Of a stretch of DNA of 64,000 nt, positions 42,239 through 51,758 are shown piece by piece (position 1 is the first letter of the stretch; each line of letters opens with the position of its first letter). The position numbers were made by a program, and so were the translations under genes. This stretch comes from CANLBN01 sp965230205. Lineage in GTDB: Bacteria > Pseudomonadota > Gammaproteobacteria > Pseudomonadales > Cellvibrionaceae. The DNA lies in assembly GCA_965230205.1 (NCBI GenBank), contig OZ245996.1, forward strand, positions 3,410,001 through 3,474,000, given 5' to 3'. The notes beneath the pieces were generated by a model. It was not told where the DNA came from and ran no database searches. It was given only the letters and a program-made list of their open reading frames with translations.

Positions 42239-43615
42239 CTAGTGAATATCGACGGGTCTAGGTTTGTAGTGGTAACAAATCACAATTGCTAAAATAAATG
42301 TCATCCATTCGGCTAATGGCAATGCAATGAGAAATGACCAATCTGTCGTTAATAGCTGATCAATTTTTCTGTCTTGCAGCATAAAATATAGAAAAATTAA
42401 AAGGCAGGCAGGTAAAACTAAACTGCGTGAAAGTGAAATAATGGCAGAAGGCTTTGGCTGATGTAGGGCAGTTAAATAACTGCTTAGCACAATATTAATT
42501 CCGTTCACTAAAAATAAGGGCCACATGATAAGTAATAGCTGCCCCGTTAATTGAGCTATGTGAGTGCTGTCTGACTTGAGGAACCAGCTAATGGCATATT
42601 CTTGCCAAAATAATAAAATACAAATTAACAAGCTACCTAATGACAGGGCGCTAAAAATGGCGATTGTTAAGAAATTTTTGATGCGCTTATATTGTTGTGC
42701 GCCATAATTTTGACTGATCAATAAATGTAATGCATCTGCAATGCCGTAACACAACATAACACTAAGGAAGATAAAGTAATTGACGATACTGAATGCTGCC
42801 ACACCATCAATTCCTAAGCGTGTTATTAATAGGGTGTTTAATAATAAAAATAACAAGCCAACGGATATCTCGTTGATAAATTCAGATAAGCCATTGAAAG
42901 CGGCTTTAAAAATTTCAAGCCACTGTTTTTGTAATAAAGAAAAGTGAAGCGTTCTTTTTGAGCTTAAAAAATAATATAACAAAACACTGCACTGTATTAT
43001 TTGTGCGATACCTGTGGCATAAGCTGCTCCAGCTAAACCCATTTCACAGTAAATAATAAACCAAGCATCCAAAACGATGTTAATTAGTGCTCCAGAAACA
43101 AGTGCTGTCGTTGCTAAGATAGGGTGGCCATCAGCGCGCACAAAATAATAAAGTACCATTGTGGATAGTTGAAGAATAAACACCCAACGAATAACGTTAA
43201 AATATTCGTCAATCAGCGGTTGAATATCTACTGGGGCATTGAGTAGTGCATATAATGATTTTTCGAAGACAACGCTGGCAATAGCAAAAACTATGTTAAC
43301 AACCAGTGCCGCGATAAGTGACTTGCTGAAAATCGCAGATGCGGCGGGTACATTATTTTCACCAATATACTTGCCGGCACGCACAGATCCTCCAATCGCT
43401 ATCATTAACGATAGTGCAATCAAAAAAGTAAAATAGGGGATTTGTAGAGTAATAGACGCTAATGCGCTAGCACCAACATAATTACCGACAAAAACTCCAT
43501 CTACTAAATTCGCAGTAGTGATAGCCACTAAGCCAATGATTGAGGGAATTACGTAGTAGAAAAATGTAGGAATAATACGTCCTGACAATGCAGGGTTACT
43601 TTCTTGAATGCTCAT
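42239..43615 (-). CDS. MATE family multidrug/siderophore efflux transporter
   Basis: The 458-residue membrane protein has twelve hydrophobic helices. MATE features include LVDGVFVGNYVGASALASIT near the start, AIGGSVRAGKYIGENN, and the second-half INYFIFLSVMLCYGIADAL. It is transcribed in the same direction as asbA, 82 bp before it. Its place next to the petrobactin genes makes it a candidate petrobactin exporter. Bacillus uses the unrelated MFS protein ApeX, so this would be a replacement. Export function is inference. Confidence 0.87.
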   Translation of the reverse strand: MSIQESNPALSGRIIPTFFYYVIPSIIGLVAITTANLVDGVFVGNYVGASALASITLQIPYFTFLIALSLMIAIGGSVRAGKYIGENNVPAASAIFSKSLIAALVVNIVFAIASVVFEKSLYALLNAPVDIQPLIDEYFNVIRWVFILQLSTMVLYYFVRADGHPILATTALVSGALINIVLDAWFIIYCEMGLAGAAYATGIAQIIQCSVLLYYFLSSKRTLHFSLLQKQWLEIFKAAFNGLSEFINEISVGLLFLLLNTLLITRLGIDGVAAFSIVNYFIFLSVMLCYGIADALHLLISQNYGAQQYKRIKNFLTIAIFSALSLGSLLICILLFWQEYAISWFLKSDSTHIAQLTGQLLLIMWPLFLVNGINIVLSSYLTALHQPKPSAIISLSRSLVLPACLLIFLYFMLQDRKIDQLLTTDWSFLIALPLAEWMTFILAIVICYHYKPRPVDIH

Positions 43616-43776
43616 GCTTGGGTGTTCATGTTAGGTGTTAATAGTTAAGGAGGAGAATCGATAAAATTTGATGAATGCTATAGAAAACCACTTCGAAGGA
43701 TCAATAAAGAGTTACAACTGTTACATTGGCTTTACTGGGTTATCGACTTCCATCATATTTTAACGAAAATTACATT

Positions 43777-43800
43777 GCAATTGATAATCATTCTCAATAA
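43777..43800. promoter_or_regulatory. Fur box between the MATE and response-regulator genes
   Basis: GCAATTGATAATCATTCTC at 43777-43795 matches the Fur consensus at 15 of 19 positions by my count. It is 55 bp before the response-regulator start and 160 bp before the MATE start. Confidence 0.75.
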
Positions 43801-43850
43801 AATGCGAGCCTGATGGGCGAAACCAATATATAGGGCGAAGGGGGCACAAA

Positions 43851-44537
43851 TTGATACGCATTTTAATTATCGAAGACGATGTGACTCTCAGCGATCAGCT
43901 TGCTAATTTGTTGCGTGGACAAGGCTTTCAAATAGATCAATGTCATGATGGGCAGCAGGGCTTGTTGACGGCTATTAGTGATAAGTTTGATTTAATTCTA
44001 TTGGATGTTTTACTTCCTGTTATTAATGGTTTCTCTGTGCTTAACCAGCTTCGGGAGGTTAAACAGACGCCGGTAATGATGATAACTGCTTGCGGTGCTG
44101 AGGAGGAGCGCATAGAGGGTTACAGCAAAGGTGCAGATGACTACCTACCAAAGCCTTTTAGTTTTACTGAAGTGAAACTAAGAATAGATGCGCTATTAAG
44201 GCGGTCACAATGGGGAAGTGGAGCAGCTGTCCAGCAGGATTTTGTTAAGAAGGCCGGCGATTTACAGCTATTTAGACACAAGCAACAAGTGCTTTACGCT
44301 GGTCAAGAGATCGTATTAACACCCATCCAGTTTCGTCTGTTGTGGATATTAGTTGATAATCAGAATGAAGTGCTCAGCAAACCTTATTTATATCAAGCGG
44401 TTTTAGAGCGCGCATTCAGTCGTTATGACCGCAGTTTAGATATGCATTTGAGCCGTGTACGTAAAAAACTAGTTGCTGCAGGGATGGCTGCAGAGCGCTT
44501 TGTAACAGTGCATGGTAAAGGGTATCGATTTTCTTAA
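43851..44537 (+). CDS. OmpR-family response regulator
   Basis: The 228-residue protein has a receiver domain with acidic pocket IIEDD (8-10), the phospho-acceptor Asp52 in LILLDVLLP and Lys in YLPKPFSF, then a winged-helix output domain from about 130 with VLTPIQFRLLWILVDNQNEV and YDRSLDMHLSRVRKKL. It resembles CpxR-type regulators. TTG at 43851 is the likely start, after GAAGGGGG. It forms a pair with the sensor kinase 50 bp downstream. The Fur box suggests iron-dependent expression. Confidence 0.9.
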   Translation: MIRILIIEDDVTLSDQLANLLRGQGFQIDQCHDGQQGLLTAISDKFDLILLDVLLPVINGFSVLNQLREVKQTPVMMITACGAEEERIEGYSKGADDYLPKPFSFTEVKLRIDALLRRSQWGSGAAVQQDFVKKAGDLQLFRHKQQVLYAGQEIVLTPIQFRLLWILVDNQNEVLSKPYLYQAVLERAFSRYDRSLDMHLSRVRKKLVAAGMAAERFVTVHGKGYRFS

Positions 44538-44587
44538 GCATTCTAACTGATGAATGTACCAAGCAGTAATAGAGTCTGAAAGCGTGT

Positions 44588-46030
44588 ATGAAAAATAGTT
44601 TGTTGTGGCGTTTATGTGGAATTATTGCTGTTGGTGTTGTCGTGCTATTTTGGGTTGTTGATATTATTACCCGACAAACCGAAAAAAATATGAGCTTTAT
44701 TAAAGAAGAGCATCAGCAACAACTACTGGCTTATGGAGCAGAGGCTGAGCGACTGTATCGTGCTGGAAATCAACAGGCGCTAAGTGAATGGCTTGTTTCT
44801 TTGCAGGAATCCCAAAATACATGGGCAGCTGTTGTTACATCTACAGTTGAACCATTGGCGAATAGCTTTCTATCTGAGCAATTTACTCATGGTTTTCGGT
44901 TAGGTCGTAATGTTAATTGGAAGATTCATCTTTATTTTAAAGAAAACCCCATTATGGATATTCCTTTCTCTAACAAGGAAGCGCATTTTTTAATTCAGTT
45001 GCCTCAAAGTATGCGTCCTGGTGGGCATTTACCTTATGTAAATCTTCTATTACAAATTGCTTTGCCTTTATTATTGTTGTGTATCCTGTCCTTTCTTTTA
45101 TATCGTTATGTGATGACACCTTTAAAAATATTAGAAAGGGCTGCGAAGCAGTTCAGCGCAGGAAATTTTGCTGTGCGAATAAAGGAAGATATTGGTAGTC
45201 ATAATAATGAGATGACATTACTGGCGGATGCCTTTGATCATATGGCTGAGCGAACTAGCGAGCTAATCCATCATCAACGCCAGTTGTTAGCAGACTTATC
45301 TCATGAAATCAGAACACCTTTGACTCGTATAGATATGGCCGTAGACTGTGTTGAACAGGATATTCAAAAACAAAAAGCGATTGAGCGCCTTCGTTATGAG
45401 TCCTCTACAATGCGGGAATTAGTTGAAGATGCTTTGACTCTTGTCTGGTTGAATAATGAAAAACCTAATCTCGATAAAGAGTCTTTCGATTTGATGGAGT
45501 TACTACAAGTCATTTGTGATGATGCACAATTCGAATACCCTAATAATGAGTTGGTGATTGATACACCGGAACAAGATGAATTATTGGCTGATGGACCTAT
45601 TGATGAACTAATTATCGAAAGTAGTCCACGAGCCTTAGGGCAGGCCTTAGAAAATATTATTCGAAATGCCTTAAGTTATACGCCACCTAATAGCAAGGTG
45701 CGAGTCTCGTTTAAAATTTCAAGTGATTCAATCTCTATTAAAATTAAAGATTATGGCAAAGGCGTTCCCGAGCATTTGCTGGATAATATTTTCCAGCCAT
45801 TTTTTCAGGTTGATAAGTCACGATTAGAAAAAAATATTGTGGCTTTGGACAGTAACCATAAAAAACGCGGTGGCTTTGGTTTAGGTTTAGCATTAGCACA
45901 AAGGCAAATAGCCGCTGCTGGAGGTGCCGTTCGAGCGGAAAATCACTACCAGGCAGGGGAGCATTATAGTGATACGCCGAACCGTATTGCAGGCCTGCAA
46001 GTTATTATCACACTACCTTATAAAGCGTAA
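44588..46030 (+). CDS. Membrane sensor histidine kinase
   Basis: The 480-residue kinase has two transmembrane helices (about 7-27 and 150-175) around a roughly 120-residue periplasmic sensor, a HAMP domain (about 175-230, MTPLKILERAAKQFSAGNFA), the phospho-acceptor in LLADLSHEIRTPLTRI, and an HATPase domain with NIIRNALSYTPPNSKV, DYGKGVPE and RGGFGLGLALAQRQIAA. It should phosphorylate the adjacent regulator. Its signal is unknown. The genes beside it suggest envelope or iron-siderophore status. Confidence 0.9.
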   Translation: MKNSLLWRLCGIIAVGVVVLFWVVDIITRQTEKNMSFIKEEHQQQLLAYGAEAERLYRAGNQQALSEWLVSLQESQNTWAAVVTSTVEPLANSFLSEQFTHGFRLGRNVNWKIHLYFKENPIMDIPFSNKEAHFLIQLPQSMRPGGHLPYVNLLLQIALPLLLLCILSFLLYRYVMTPLKILERAAKQFSAGNFAVRIKEDIGSHNNEMTLLADAFDHMAERTSELIHHQRQLLADLSHEIRTPLTRIDMAVDCVEQDIQKQKAIERLRYESSTMRELVEDALTLVWLNNEKPNLDKESFDLMELLQVICDDAQFEYPNNELVIDTPEQDELLADGPIDELIIESSPRALGQALENIIRNALSYTPPNSKVRVSFKISSDSISIKIKDYGKGVPEHLLDNIFQPFFQVDKSRLEKNIVALDSNHKKRGGFGLGLALAQRQIAAAGGAVRAENHYQAGEHYSDTPNRIAGLQVIITLPYKA

Positions 46031-46075
46031 CAAATGTAAAAGTAATTCCAATGAGTTAGGCGACAATGATTTAAT

Positions 46076-46094
46076 GTAAATGAAAATCATTATC
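46076..46094 (+). promoter_or_regulatory. Fur box upstream of the TonB receptor gene
   Basis: GTAAATGAAAATCATTATC matches 16 of 19 Fur consensus positions by my count and lies 29 bp before the receptor start. Confidence 0.83.
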
Positions 46095-46123
46095 ACTACG
46101 TATTAATTTTAGATGTGCCTATT

Positions 46124-48118
46124 ATGAACTCATTACCATTCAAAAAGAAAAATCTAGCCGTTAACTTATTTTCTGGCGTATTCCTTGTCACCTTATCCAG
46201 CCAAGCTGTTCTAGCAGAAGAGAAAAAAACAGATCTGGATATGATCTCTGTCGTTGGGCAGGCAACCAGTGGCCTTGATAGTGTTATTACAGAAGAACAA
46301 TTAGAAGCCGCCCAAGCGAATGATTTAGGTGATATCTTCCGTAGAGATCCATCAGTGACTGCTGGAGGTTCAGTTAAGCTAGAACAAAAAATTTACGTAC
46401 GTAATATTGGTGAAGATATTCTTAATATTACTGTTGATGGTGCTGAGCAAGCAAACGCAGTTTTTCATCACTCGGGACGCATCGCCATTGAGCCAGAGTT
46501 GTTAAAGCGTGTTGAGGTGGAAGCTGGAGCGGGCAGTGCAACAGCAGGACCTGGTGCCTTAGGTGGCGCTATTCGCTTTACTACAAAGGATCCTGAAGAC
46601 TTATTAAAGCCAGGCCAAAATATTGGTGGAATATTAAAAACAGATTACTTTAGTAATGGAGAAGGCTCTAAAGTTAATGCGACAGTCTATGGTCGCGACA
46701 ATGCGGATAGATTTAGTGCAATGGTCAGCCTTACTGGCTCTGACTTTGATAATGTAGAAGATGGTAATGGCGATGAAATACTAGGGAGCGAATCAAAAGA
46801 AAAATTGGGCTATACCAAGTTGGTTGCCAACTTAACAGATGAGCAATATGTTTCTATTAGTTATGAAAAAGTAGAGCATGAAGGTGATATTCTCTATCGG
46901 CCGGATCTAATTGCCTCTGCACGCAATGTTCCCGAACCAACAGAAGCTGAACGAACGACAACAACCTTTAACTATGGTTATACACCAGAAAATAATGATT
47001 TAGTCGATATATCTCTAACAGTGTATAACACTGAGCGTATGCAGGAGCGCGAATTTAGAGGGGTTTCATTCGACGGTGCTGTTGAAAGTACTGGTGTCAC
47101 ATTACAAAACACGAGTCTTTTTTCAGGAAATAAATTAATTTACGGGATTAACTACCGGGATGATAAAAGTTATTTAAATGATATTGATTTCCCTGCAGAT
47201 CCTTATTTTGAAGAAACCGGTGAAGTTAAAGGTGTCTATATACAAGATATTATCAATCTTGGAGATAAAGTTACTATTGCGACCGGTTTGCGCTACGACG
47301 ATTATGAAGTTGATGATGGTGATGGTTTGGAACTGAGTGACGATGGTGTCTCTCCTAATTTAAGTGCAAACTATGCAATTACACCTAACTTAAGTATCAG
47401 TGCCGGTTATGCTGAAGCTTTTAGAGGTGTGGAAGTTGAAGATTCATTTCGTTTGTCAACATCTAGTTACGATGAAGATCTAGAAGCAGAAACTGCAAAG
47501 AATACTGAATTGGGCCTCGATTATAAAAAAGGAAACTTCAGTATTGGTGCAGGTGTTTATAGAACCGTTATTGAAGATCTAATTCTACGTACTCCACCTT
47601 GGTCTCGAGTAGTCACGAATCTTGACGATGATCTTGAAATAGAAGGTTACTTTATTAATCTTGGCTATGACACCAAGAGAATGAGTATTTCGGCCAACTA
47701 TCATAGTGCTGATTCCGAAGTCGATGGTGAAACAGCAACCCGTTATGTGTATAGCTCTAAAGCTACAAGTATTGGTGACACCCTTGTACTTGATGCTCAT
47801 TATAAGTTAACCGATAAATTTCAGGCGGGCTGGTTAACCGAGTATGTTAAAGGAATCGATGGTATTGAACAGGTTGTTGGTGGTGAAAACCTCACAGTCG
47901 ATAAAAAGGGTTATACGATTCATGACCTTTATTTGCGTTGGATGCCACTTAAGGATGATTTGCTAACGATTAATTTAGCAGTCAGCAATCTGTTTGATAA
48001 ACAGTATTTAAGCCACGCAAGTGTTGAAGATTATCGAGACAACTCTGGTTTTGCTAGCGTTTCTGGTTCACCAGAAGCAGGGCGTGATATTCGTGTCAGT
48101 GCAAAATTACGCTTTTAA
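46124..48118 (+). CDS. TonB-dependent outer-membrane receptor (ferric siderophore, probably petrobactin)
   Basis: The 664-residue protein (ATG 46124; a GTG at 46115 is possible) has a signal peptide ending SSQAVLA, a TonB box-like DLDMISVVG, a plug domain (about 40-150, with VEVEAGAGSATAGPGALGGA) and a 22-strand barrel closing SGSPEAGRDIRVSAKLRF. It is unusually acidic in its loops. Location after a Fur box and before a siderophore ABC transporter, next to the asb genes, suggests that it takes up the petrobactin made here. That substrate is inference. Confidence 0.9.
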   Translation: MNSLPFKKKNLAVNLFSGVFLVTLSSQAVLAEEKKTDLDMISVVGQATSGLDSVITEEQLEAAQANDLGDIFRRDPSVTAGGSVKLEQKIYVRNIGEDILNITVDGAEQANAVFHHSGRIAIEPELLKRVEVEAGAGSATAGPGALGGAIRFTTKDPEDLLKPGQNIGGILKTDYFSNGEGSKVNATVYGRDNADRFSAMVSLTGSDFDNVEDGNGDEILGSESKEKLGYTKLVANLTDEQYVSISYEKVEHEGDILYRPDLIASARNVPEPTEAERTTTTFNYGYTPENNDLVDISLTVYNTERMQEREFRGVSFDGAVESTGVTLQNTSLFSGNKLIYGINYRDDKSYLNDIDFPADPYFEETGEVKGVYIQDIINLGDKVTIATGLRYDDYEVDDGDGLELSDDGVSPNLSANYAITPNLSISAGYAEAFRGVEVEDSFRLSTSSYDEDLEAETAKNTELGLDYKKGNFSIGAGVYRTVIEDLILRTPPWSRVVTNLDDDLEIEGYFINLGYDTKRMSISANYHSADSEVDGETATRYVYSSKATSIGDTLVLDAHYKLTDKFQAGWLTEYVKGIDGIEQVVGGENLTVDKKGYTIHDLYLRWMPLKDDLLTINLAVSNLFDKQYLSHASVEDYRDNSGFASVSGSPEAGRDIRVSAKLRF

Positions 48119-48133
48119 CCCTTAACCCCCCGT

Positions 48134-48168
48134 TTAGCCCAGCATAGTGTTTTGCTATGTTGGGCTAA
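48134..48168 (+). terminator. Strong hairpin between receptor and binding-protein genes
   Basis: TTAGCCCAGCATAG (48134-48147) pairs with CTATGTTGGGCTAA (48155-48168) with one G:T pair. The following CTTATTATG is not a full T-run, so it may attenuate transcription or protect the receptor mRNA, giving more receptor than transporter. Confidence 0.65.
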
Positions 48169-48187
48169 CTTATTATGAAAGATAACA

Positions 48188-49402
48188 ATGACTATTATAT
48201 CTCCCACTATTATTAGTTTATTTGTTACTGTCCTTTCCATTGTATTTACTCCCTCAGTGTTTTCTAACAATACTAGCGAGGTAAATAACAGCGGAATGAC
48301 GGTAACTGATCTGGCTGGCCGTTCTTTACATTTTGATGAAACCCCAAAACGGATTATTCTAGGTGAAAGCCGCTATCTATTTGCGCTCTCTATTTTTAAT
48401 CAGGAAAACCCTTTAAATTCTGTTGTTGGCATGCTCGCTGACCTTAAACAGATTGATAGTGGTAGCTATCAGCAATATCAAGAAAAATTTCCTGAAATAG
48501 ATGATATCGCCTTGGTCGGGCATACTTCAGCCGATAGTTTTAGTGTTGAAAAAGTATTGAGTCTTAATGCAGATTTAGCCATTTTTGGAATTGAAGGCCA
48601 TGGCCCAGATACTCGACATACTCAATTAATTGATCAACTACAAAATGCCGGTATTAAAGTTGTTTTTCTCGATTTTCGTAATAATCCTGTAGTGAATACA
48701 CCGAAGAGTATTCAATTGCTAGGGAGGATATTGGGTTATGAAAAGGAAGCAACAGCATTTACTGATTTTTATCAGGAGCAATTGCAACGAGTCATTGATG
48801 GGTTGGCGACATTAGATAAACAACATAATAAACCTAATGTATTTTTACATAGCCGAGTAGGGCTTGAAGATTTATGTTGTGAGACCATGGTGAGAGGTAT
48901 GATGGCCACTTTCCTTAAGCAGGCTGAAGGGCTCAATATCGCAGAAAAAATTGTGCCAGGACGCGCAGGTATTTTAAATTTTGAATATTTGTTAATTAAT
49001 CAGCCTGATATTTATATAGCGACTGCTATCGGCCATTCTGATAGTTTATCTTTTGAAAAAGATAATCAATCAAATCGTACTAATATTCCTCCTTATATTG
49101 TATTAGGTGCTGGTGTTAATGAGGATAAAGCGCAACAATCATTTAAGAGAGCATTAAATCATATTAATGTTAATGGATTGAATGCTGTTAAGTCTAATAA
49201 GGCTTATGCAATTTGGCATCATTTCTACAATACGCCCTTAAATATTGCTGCGGTACAAGTCTTTGCAAAATGGTTGTACCCCGATGTATTTATAGATCTT
49301 GAACCAAGGAAAACTTTAGAAACACTATTTAGTCGATTTCAATCTGTACCACTAAATGGAACCTACTGGATTACACTTGACCAATCGGTGAATGCCGGAT
49401 GA
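48188..49402 (+). CDS. ABC transporter periplasmic Fe-siderophore-binding protein
   Basis: The 404-residue protein has a signal peptide (cleavage near SVFSNN, no lipobox Cys) and a helical-backbone (BtuF/FhuD) binding fold. It begins GMTVTDLAGRSLHFDETPKR, and continues with LSLNADLAIFGIEGHG and the second lobe around IVPGRAGILNFEYLLINQPD. It passes the ferric siderophore from the receptor to the permease. It overlaps the permease gene by 4 bp. Confidence 0.87.
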   Translation: MTIISPTIISLFVTVLSIVFTPSVFSNNTSEVNNSGMTVTDLAGRSLHFDETPKRIILGESRYLFALSIFNQENPLNSVVGMLADLKQIDSGSYQQYQEKFPEIDDIALVGHTSADSFSVEKVLSLNADLAIFGIEGHGPDTRHTQLIDQLQNAGIKVVFLDFRNNPVVNTPKSIQLLGRILGYEKEATAFTDFYQEQLQRVIDGLATLDKQHNKPNVFLHSRVGLEDLCCETMVRGMMATFLKQAEGLNIAEKIVPGRAGILNFEYLLINQPDIYIATAIGHSDSLSFEKDNQSNRTNIPPYIVLGAGVNEDKAQQSFKRALNHINVNGLNAVKSNKAYAIWHHFYNTPLNIAAVQVFAKWLYPDVFIDLEPRKTLETLFSRFQSVPLNGTYWITLDQSVNAG

Positions 49403-50466
49403 GTACAGCGATTAATATTAACCGTAAGCCATTATCGCTTGCTAATTTATACCGTGGATTTGTATTTAAGCGTCAGTTACTCCTATTACTATTATTCATG
49501 ACGGTGGTTTTATGCTTTTTGTTCGACATTTCTAATGGTCCCGCTAATTTATCATTGTGGCAAGTTGTTAAAGGCTTATTTACTCCAGAAGCTTTAGAGA
49601 ATTCAACCCGAGTTATTATTTGGGATGTTCGCCTGCCTTATGCCTTAATGGCCGTTGTGGTCGGTGCCTGTCTGGGCTTAGGTGGTGCAGAAATGCAAAC
49701 AGTGCTCAATAACCCATTAGCCAGCCCGTTTACATTAGGTGTTGGATCAGCTGCAACTCTAGGGGCTTCCATAGTGATTGCACTCGATTTAAGTGGCCTA
49801 GGCATCAGCTATACCTATTTGTTGCCCCTGTCAGCATTTGTTTTTGCTAGCGGTGCATCGTTGTTGATTCTTACCTTATCGCGTTCATTAGGTGCAAGTG
49901 CTCAAACCGTTTTATTGTTTGGTATTGCACTTATGTTTGGCCTTAATGCCGTCGTTGGTTTATTACAATTCATTGTTGATGCAGGCGCTCTACAACAAAT
50001 TGTATTTTGGACAATGGGAAGCTTAGCTAGAGCAAGTATGGAAAAGGTTGTCATCGTTGGTTGTGTTTTTGCAGTGTGCTTTATTTTCAGTATCAAACAA
50101 ATTTGGTCATTAACCGCTTTACGTAGCGGGGAACAACAAGCGTTGAGTTTAGGAATTAACGTGGAGCGCCTACGTTTAACTGTGCTGCTTAGGGTTAGTT
50201 TATTAACTGCCGTAGCATTGGCTTTTGTCGGTGAAATTGGTTTTATTGGGTTAATTGGGCCACATATTGCTCGTATGTTACTCGGTGAAGACCATCGCTT
50301 CTTTTTACCAGGCAGCGCCATTGCTGGCGCTTTATTGCTTTCTCTTTCTTCAATTGCGACTAAAACATTATTGCCAGGTGTCATTATTCCAGTTGGTATC
50401 GTAACAGCTCTGGTTGGTATTCCATTGTTTATTAGCCTGATATTTAGGCGTGCACATGAACAGTAA
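49399..50466 (+). CDS. FecCD-family iron-siderophore ABC permease
   Basis: The 355-residue protein has about ten helices. FecCD hallmarks are VRLPYALMAVVVGACLGLGG, MQTVLNNPLASPFTLGVGSA and GFIGLIGPHIARMLLGEDHR with the ATPase-coupling loop. Only one permease gene is present, so it probably works as a homodimer. Its start overlaps the binding-protein stop and its end overlaps the ATPase gene. Confidence 0.92.
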   Translation: MSTAININRKPLSLANLYRGFVFKRQLLLLLLFMTVVLCFLFDISNGPANLSLWQVVKGLFTPEALENSTRVIIWDVRLPYALMAVVVGACLGLGGAEMQTVLNNPLASPFTLGVGSAATLGASIVIALDLSGLGISYTYLLPLSAFVFASGASLLILTLSRSLGASAQTVLLFGIALMFGLNAVVGLLQFIVDAGALQQIVFWTMGSLARASMEKVVIVGCVFAVCFIFSIKQIWSLTALRSGEQQALSLGINVERLRLTVLLRVSLLTAVALAFVGEIGFIGLIGPHIARMLLGEDHRFFLPGSAIAGALLLSLSSIATKTLLPGVIIPVGIVTALVGIPLFISLIFRRAHEQ

Positions 50467-51256
50467 TCAGGATGACGCCGCTATGAATTTGTCGTTGAAT
50501 AATGTGAGTGTTGGTTATAAGCGTAAACCTGTCATTACTGACATCAATTTATCAGCAGTAATACCGGGTTCCCTAGTTGCAGTGATAGGTTCTAACGCTG
50601 TTGGCAAATCTACACTGCTAAAATCCTTGGCTGGCCAATTAAAATATGAGGGCGATATAGTTTTTCAAAACCAATCCCTTAAAGAAATGACGCACCGCCA
50701 ACGTATGGAGAGTATTGGTTATTTGCCACAAACCTTGCCTCAGGCGACAACCCTTATTGCTTATGAACTCGTTTACAGTGCTTGTCGTGCAGGTTGTGAG
50801 CAATTAACTAACGAAGAGGTTGAAAAGCGTATCGAAGCCGTATTCGATCGTTTGGGGATAAGAGAGTTAGCACTAGTAAAAATGCAAGAAATGTCAGGTG
50901 GCCAAAGACAAATGATTGGCTTGGCTCAAGTATTGGTTCGTCAAACTAATTTGCTTTTACTCGATGAGCCAACCAGTGCATTAGATTTGCACTGGCAATT
51001 AAATGTATTACAAACCATCCGTGAAGAAACTCATGCTCATAATGCGATTGCTTTTGTTGCAAGTCACGATTTAAACCTTTCTCTGCGCTTTTGCGATCAA
51101 TTATTAATTCTCGCAAATGGCAAAGTATTAGCAATGGGGGTACCTGAAGAGGTATTGACTCCTGAAAACTTACGTAATGCTTATGGTATCGAAGGCCGAA
51201 TAGAGTCTTGCTCAAAAGGTTTTCCTATTGTGTTAGCCGACAGAGCATGCGCGTGA
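50456..51256 (+). CDS. ABC transporter ATP-binding protein (Fe-siderophore)
   Basis: The roughly 266-residue ATPase has Walker A in VIGSNAVGKSTLLKSL, the Q-loop in GYLPQTLP, the signature MSGGQRQMIGLAQVLVRQ, Walker B in LLLLDEPTSALDL and the switch His in VASHDLNLSLRF. Walker A reads GSNAVGKS rather than the usual GPNGSGKS. I prefer ATG 50456 over GTG 50450. It overlaps the permease gene and powers siderophore import. Confidence 0.92.
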   Translation: MNSNQDDAAMNLSLNNVSVGYKRKPVITDINLSAVIPGSLVAVIGSNAVGKSTLLKSLAGQLKYEGDIVFQNQSLKEMTHRQRMESIGYLPQTLPQATTLIAYELVYSACRAGCEQLTNEEVEKRIEAVFDRLGIRELALVKMQEMSGGQRQMIGLAQVLVRQTNLLLLDEPTSALDLHWQLNVLQTIREETHAHNAIAFVASHDLNLSLRFCDQLLILANGKVLAMGVPEEVLTPENLRNAYGIEGRIESCSKGFPIVLADRACA

Positions 51257-51282
51257 TCATTTCATTAACAGGATGAATTGTA

Positions 51283-51612
51283 ATGAATACCATCGATAAA
51301 GAAAAAAGAACAGCAGTTGATAATAGTCATTGTTGTTATAAGACAGCAATTGCTGAAACGCATCAGGCGCAGCGATTTTTAAACCGTTTATGTAAGCATT
51401 TTTCTCATAAAGTAGATGTTAAATGGGAAAATCACCTCGGGTTTATTAAGTTTTCAATGGGGGTTTGTTATCTGGAAGCTAGAGATACCAATTTACATTT
51501 TCGTTGCGAAGCGAATAACAAGACTGACCTTAGTGAAATCATCGATACCATTGATAGCCATTTCAAACGTTTTTCTGGCGATGAAGGTACAGCCATGAGC
51601 TGGCATATATAG
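51283..51612 (+). CDS. DUF2218 family protein
   Basis: The 109-residue protein has the DUF2218 pattern: QRFLNRLCKHFSHKVDVKWE, then GFIKFSMGVCYLEARDTNLH, and a closing IIDTIDSHFKRFSGDEGTAM that ends in a Trp. The family is small, cytoplasmic and often found beside siderophore receptors and ABC importers. Its role, perhaps in iron release, has not been shown to my knowledge. It is 26 bp after the ATPase gene and probably cotranscribed. Confidence 0.83.
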   Translation: MNTIDKEKRTAVDNSHCCYKTAIAETHQAQRFLNRLCKHFSHKVDVKWENHLGFIKFSMGVCYLEARDTNLHFRCEANNKTDLSEIIDTIDSHFKRFSGDEGTAMSWHI

Positions 51613-51662
51613 ACACCCTTTACCTAACATGAATATCCTTGGCTTTAAATAAATAGCTCAGG

Positions 51663-51681
51663 GATAAGATTAATCATTCTT
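51663..51681 (+). promoter_or_regulatory. Probable Fur box upstream of speA
   Basis: GATAAGATTAATCATTCTT matches 14 of 19 Fur consensus positions by my count, the weakest of the set. It lies 77 bp before the speA start. It implies that the polyamine operon is iron-regulated. Confidence 0.6.
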
Positions 51682-51758
51682 ATTAAAAAACCAAACACTA
51701 TAAAAATAATACGGCAGTAATAGTTACCCTTTATTCAACGAATAACCAAAGGTGAATT

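Noticed and set aside
49902..50384. A 160-codon frame on the strand opposite the FecCD permease gene
   Set aside because: It mirrors a strongly supported permease, is Lys/Pro/Thr-rich and has no family features, so it is an antisense artefact.
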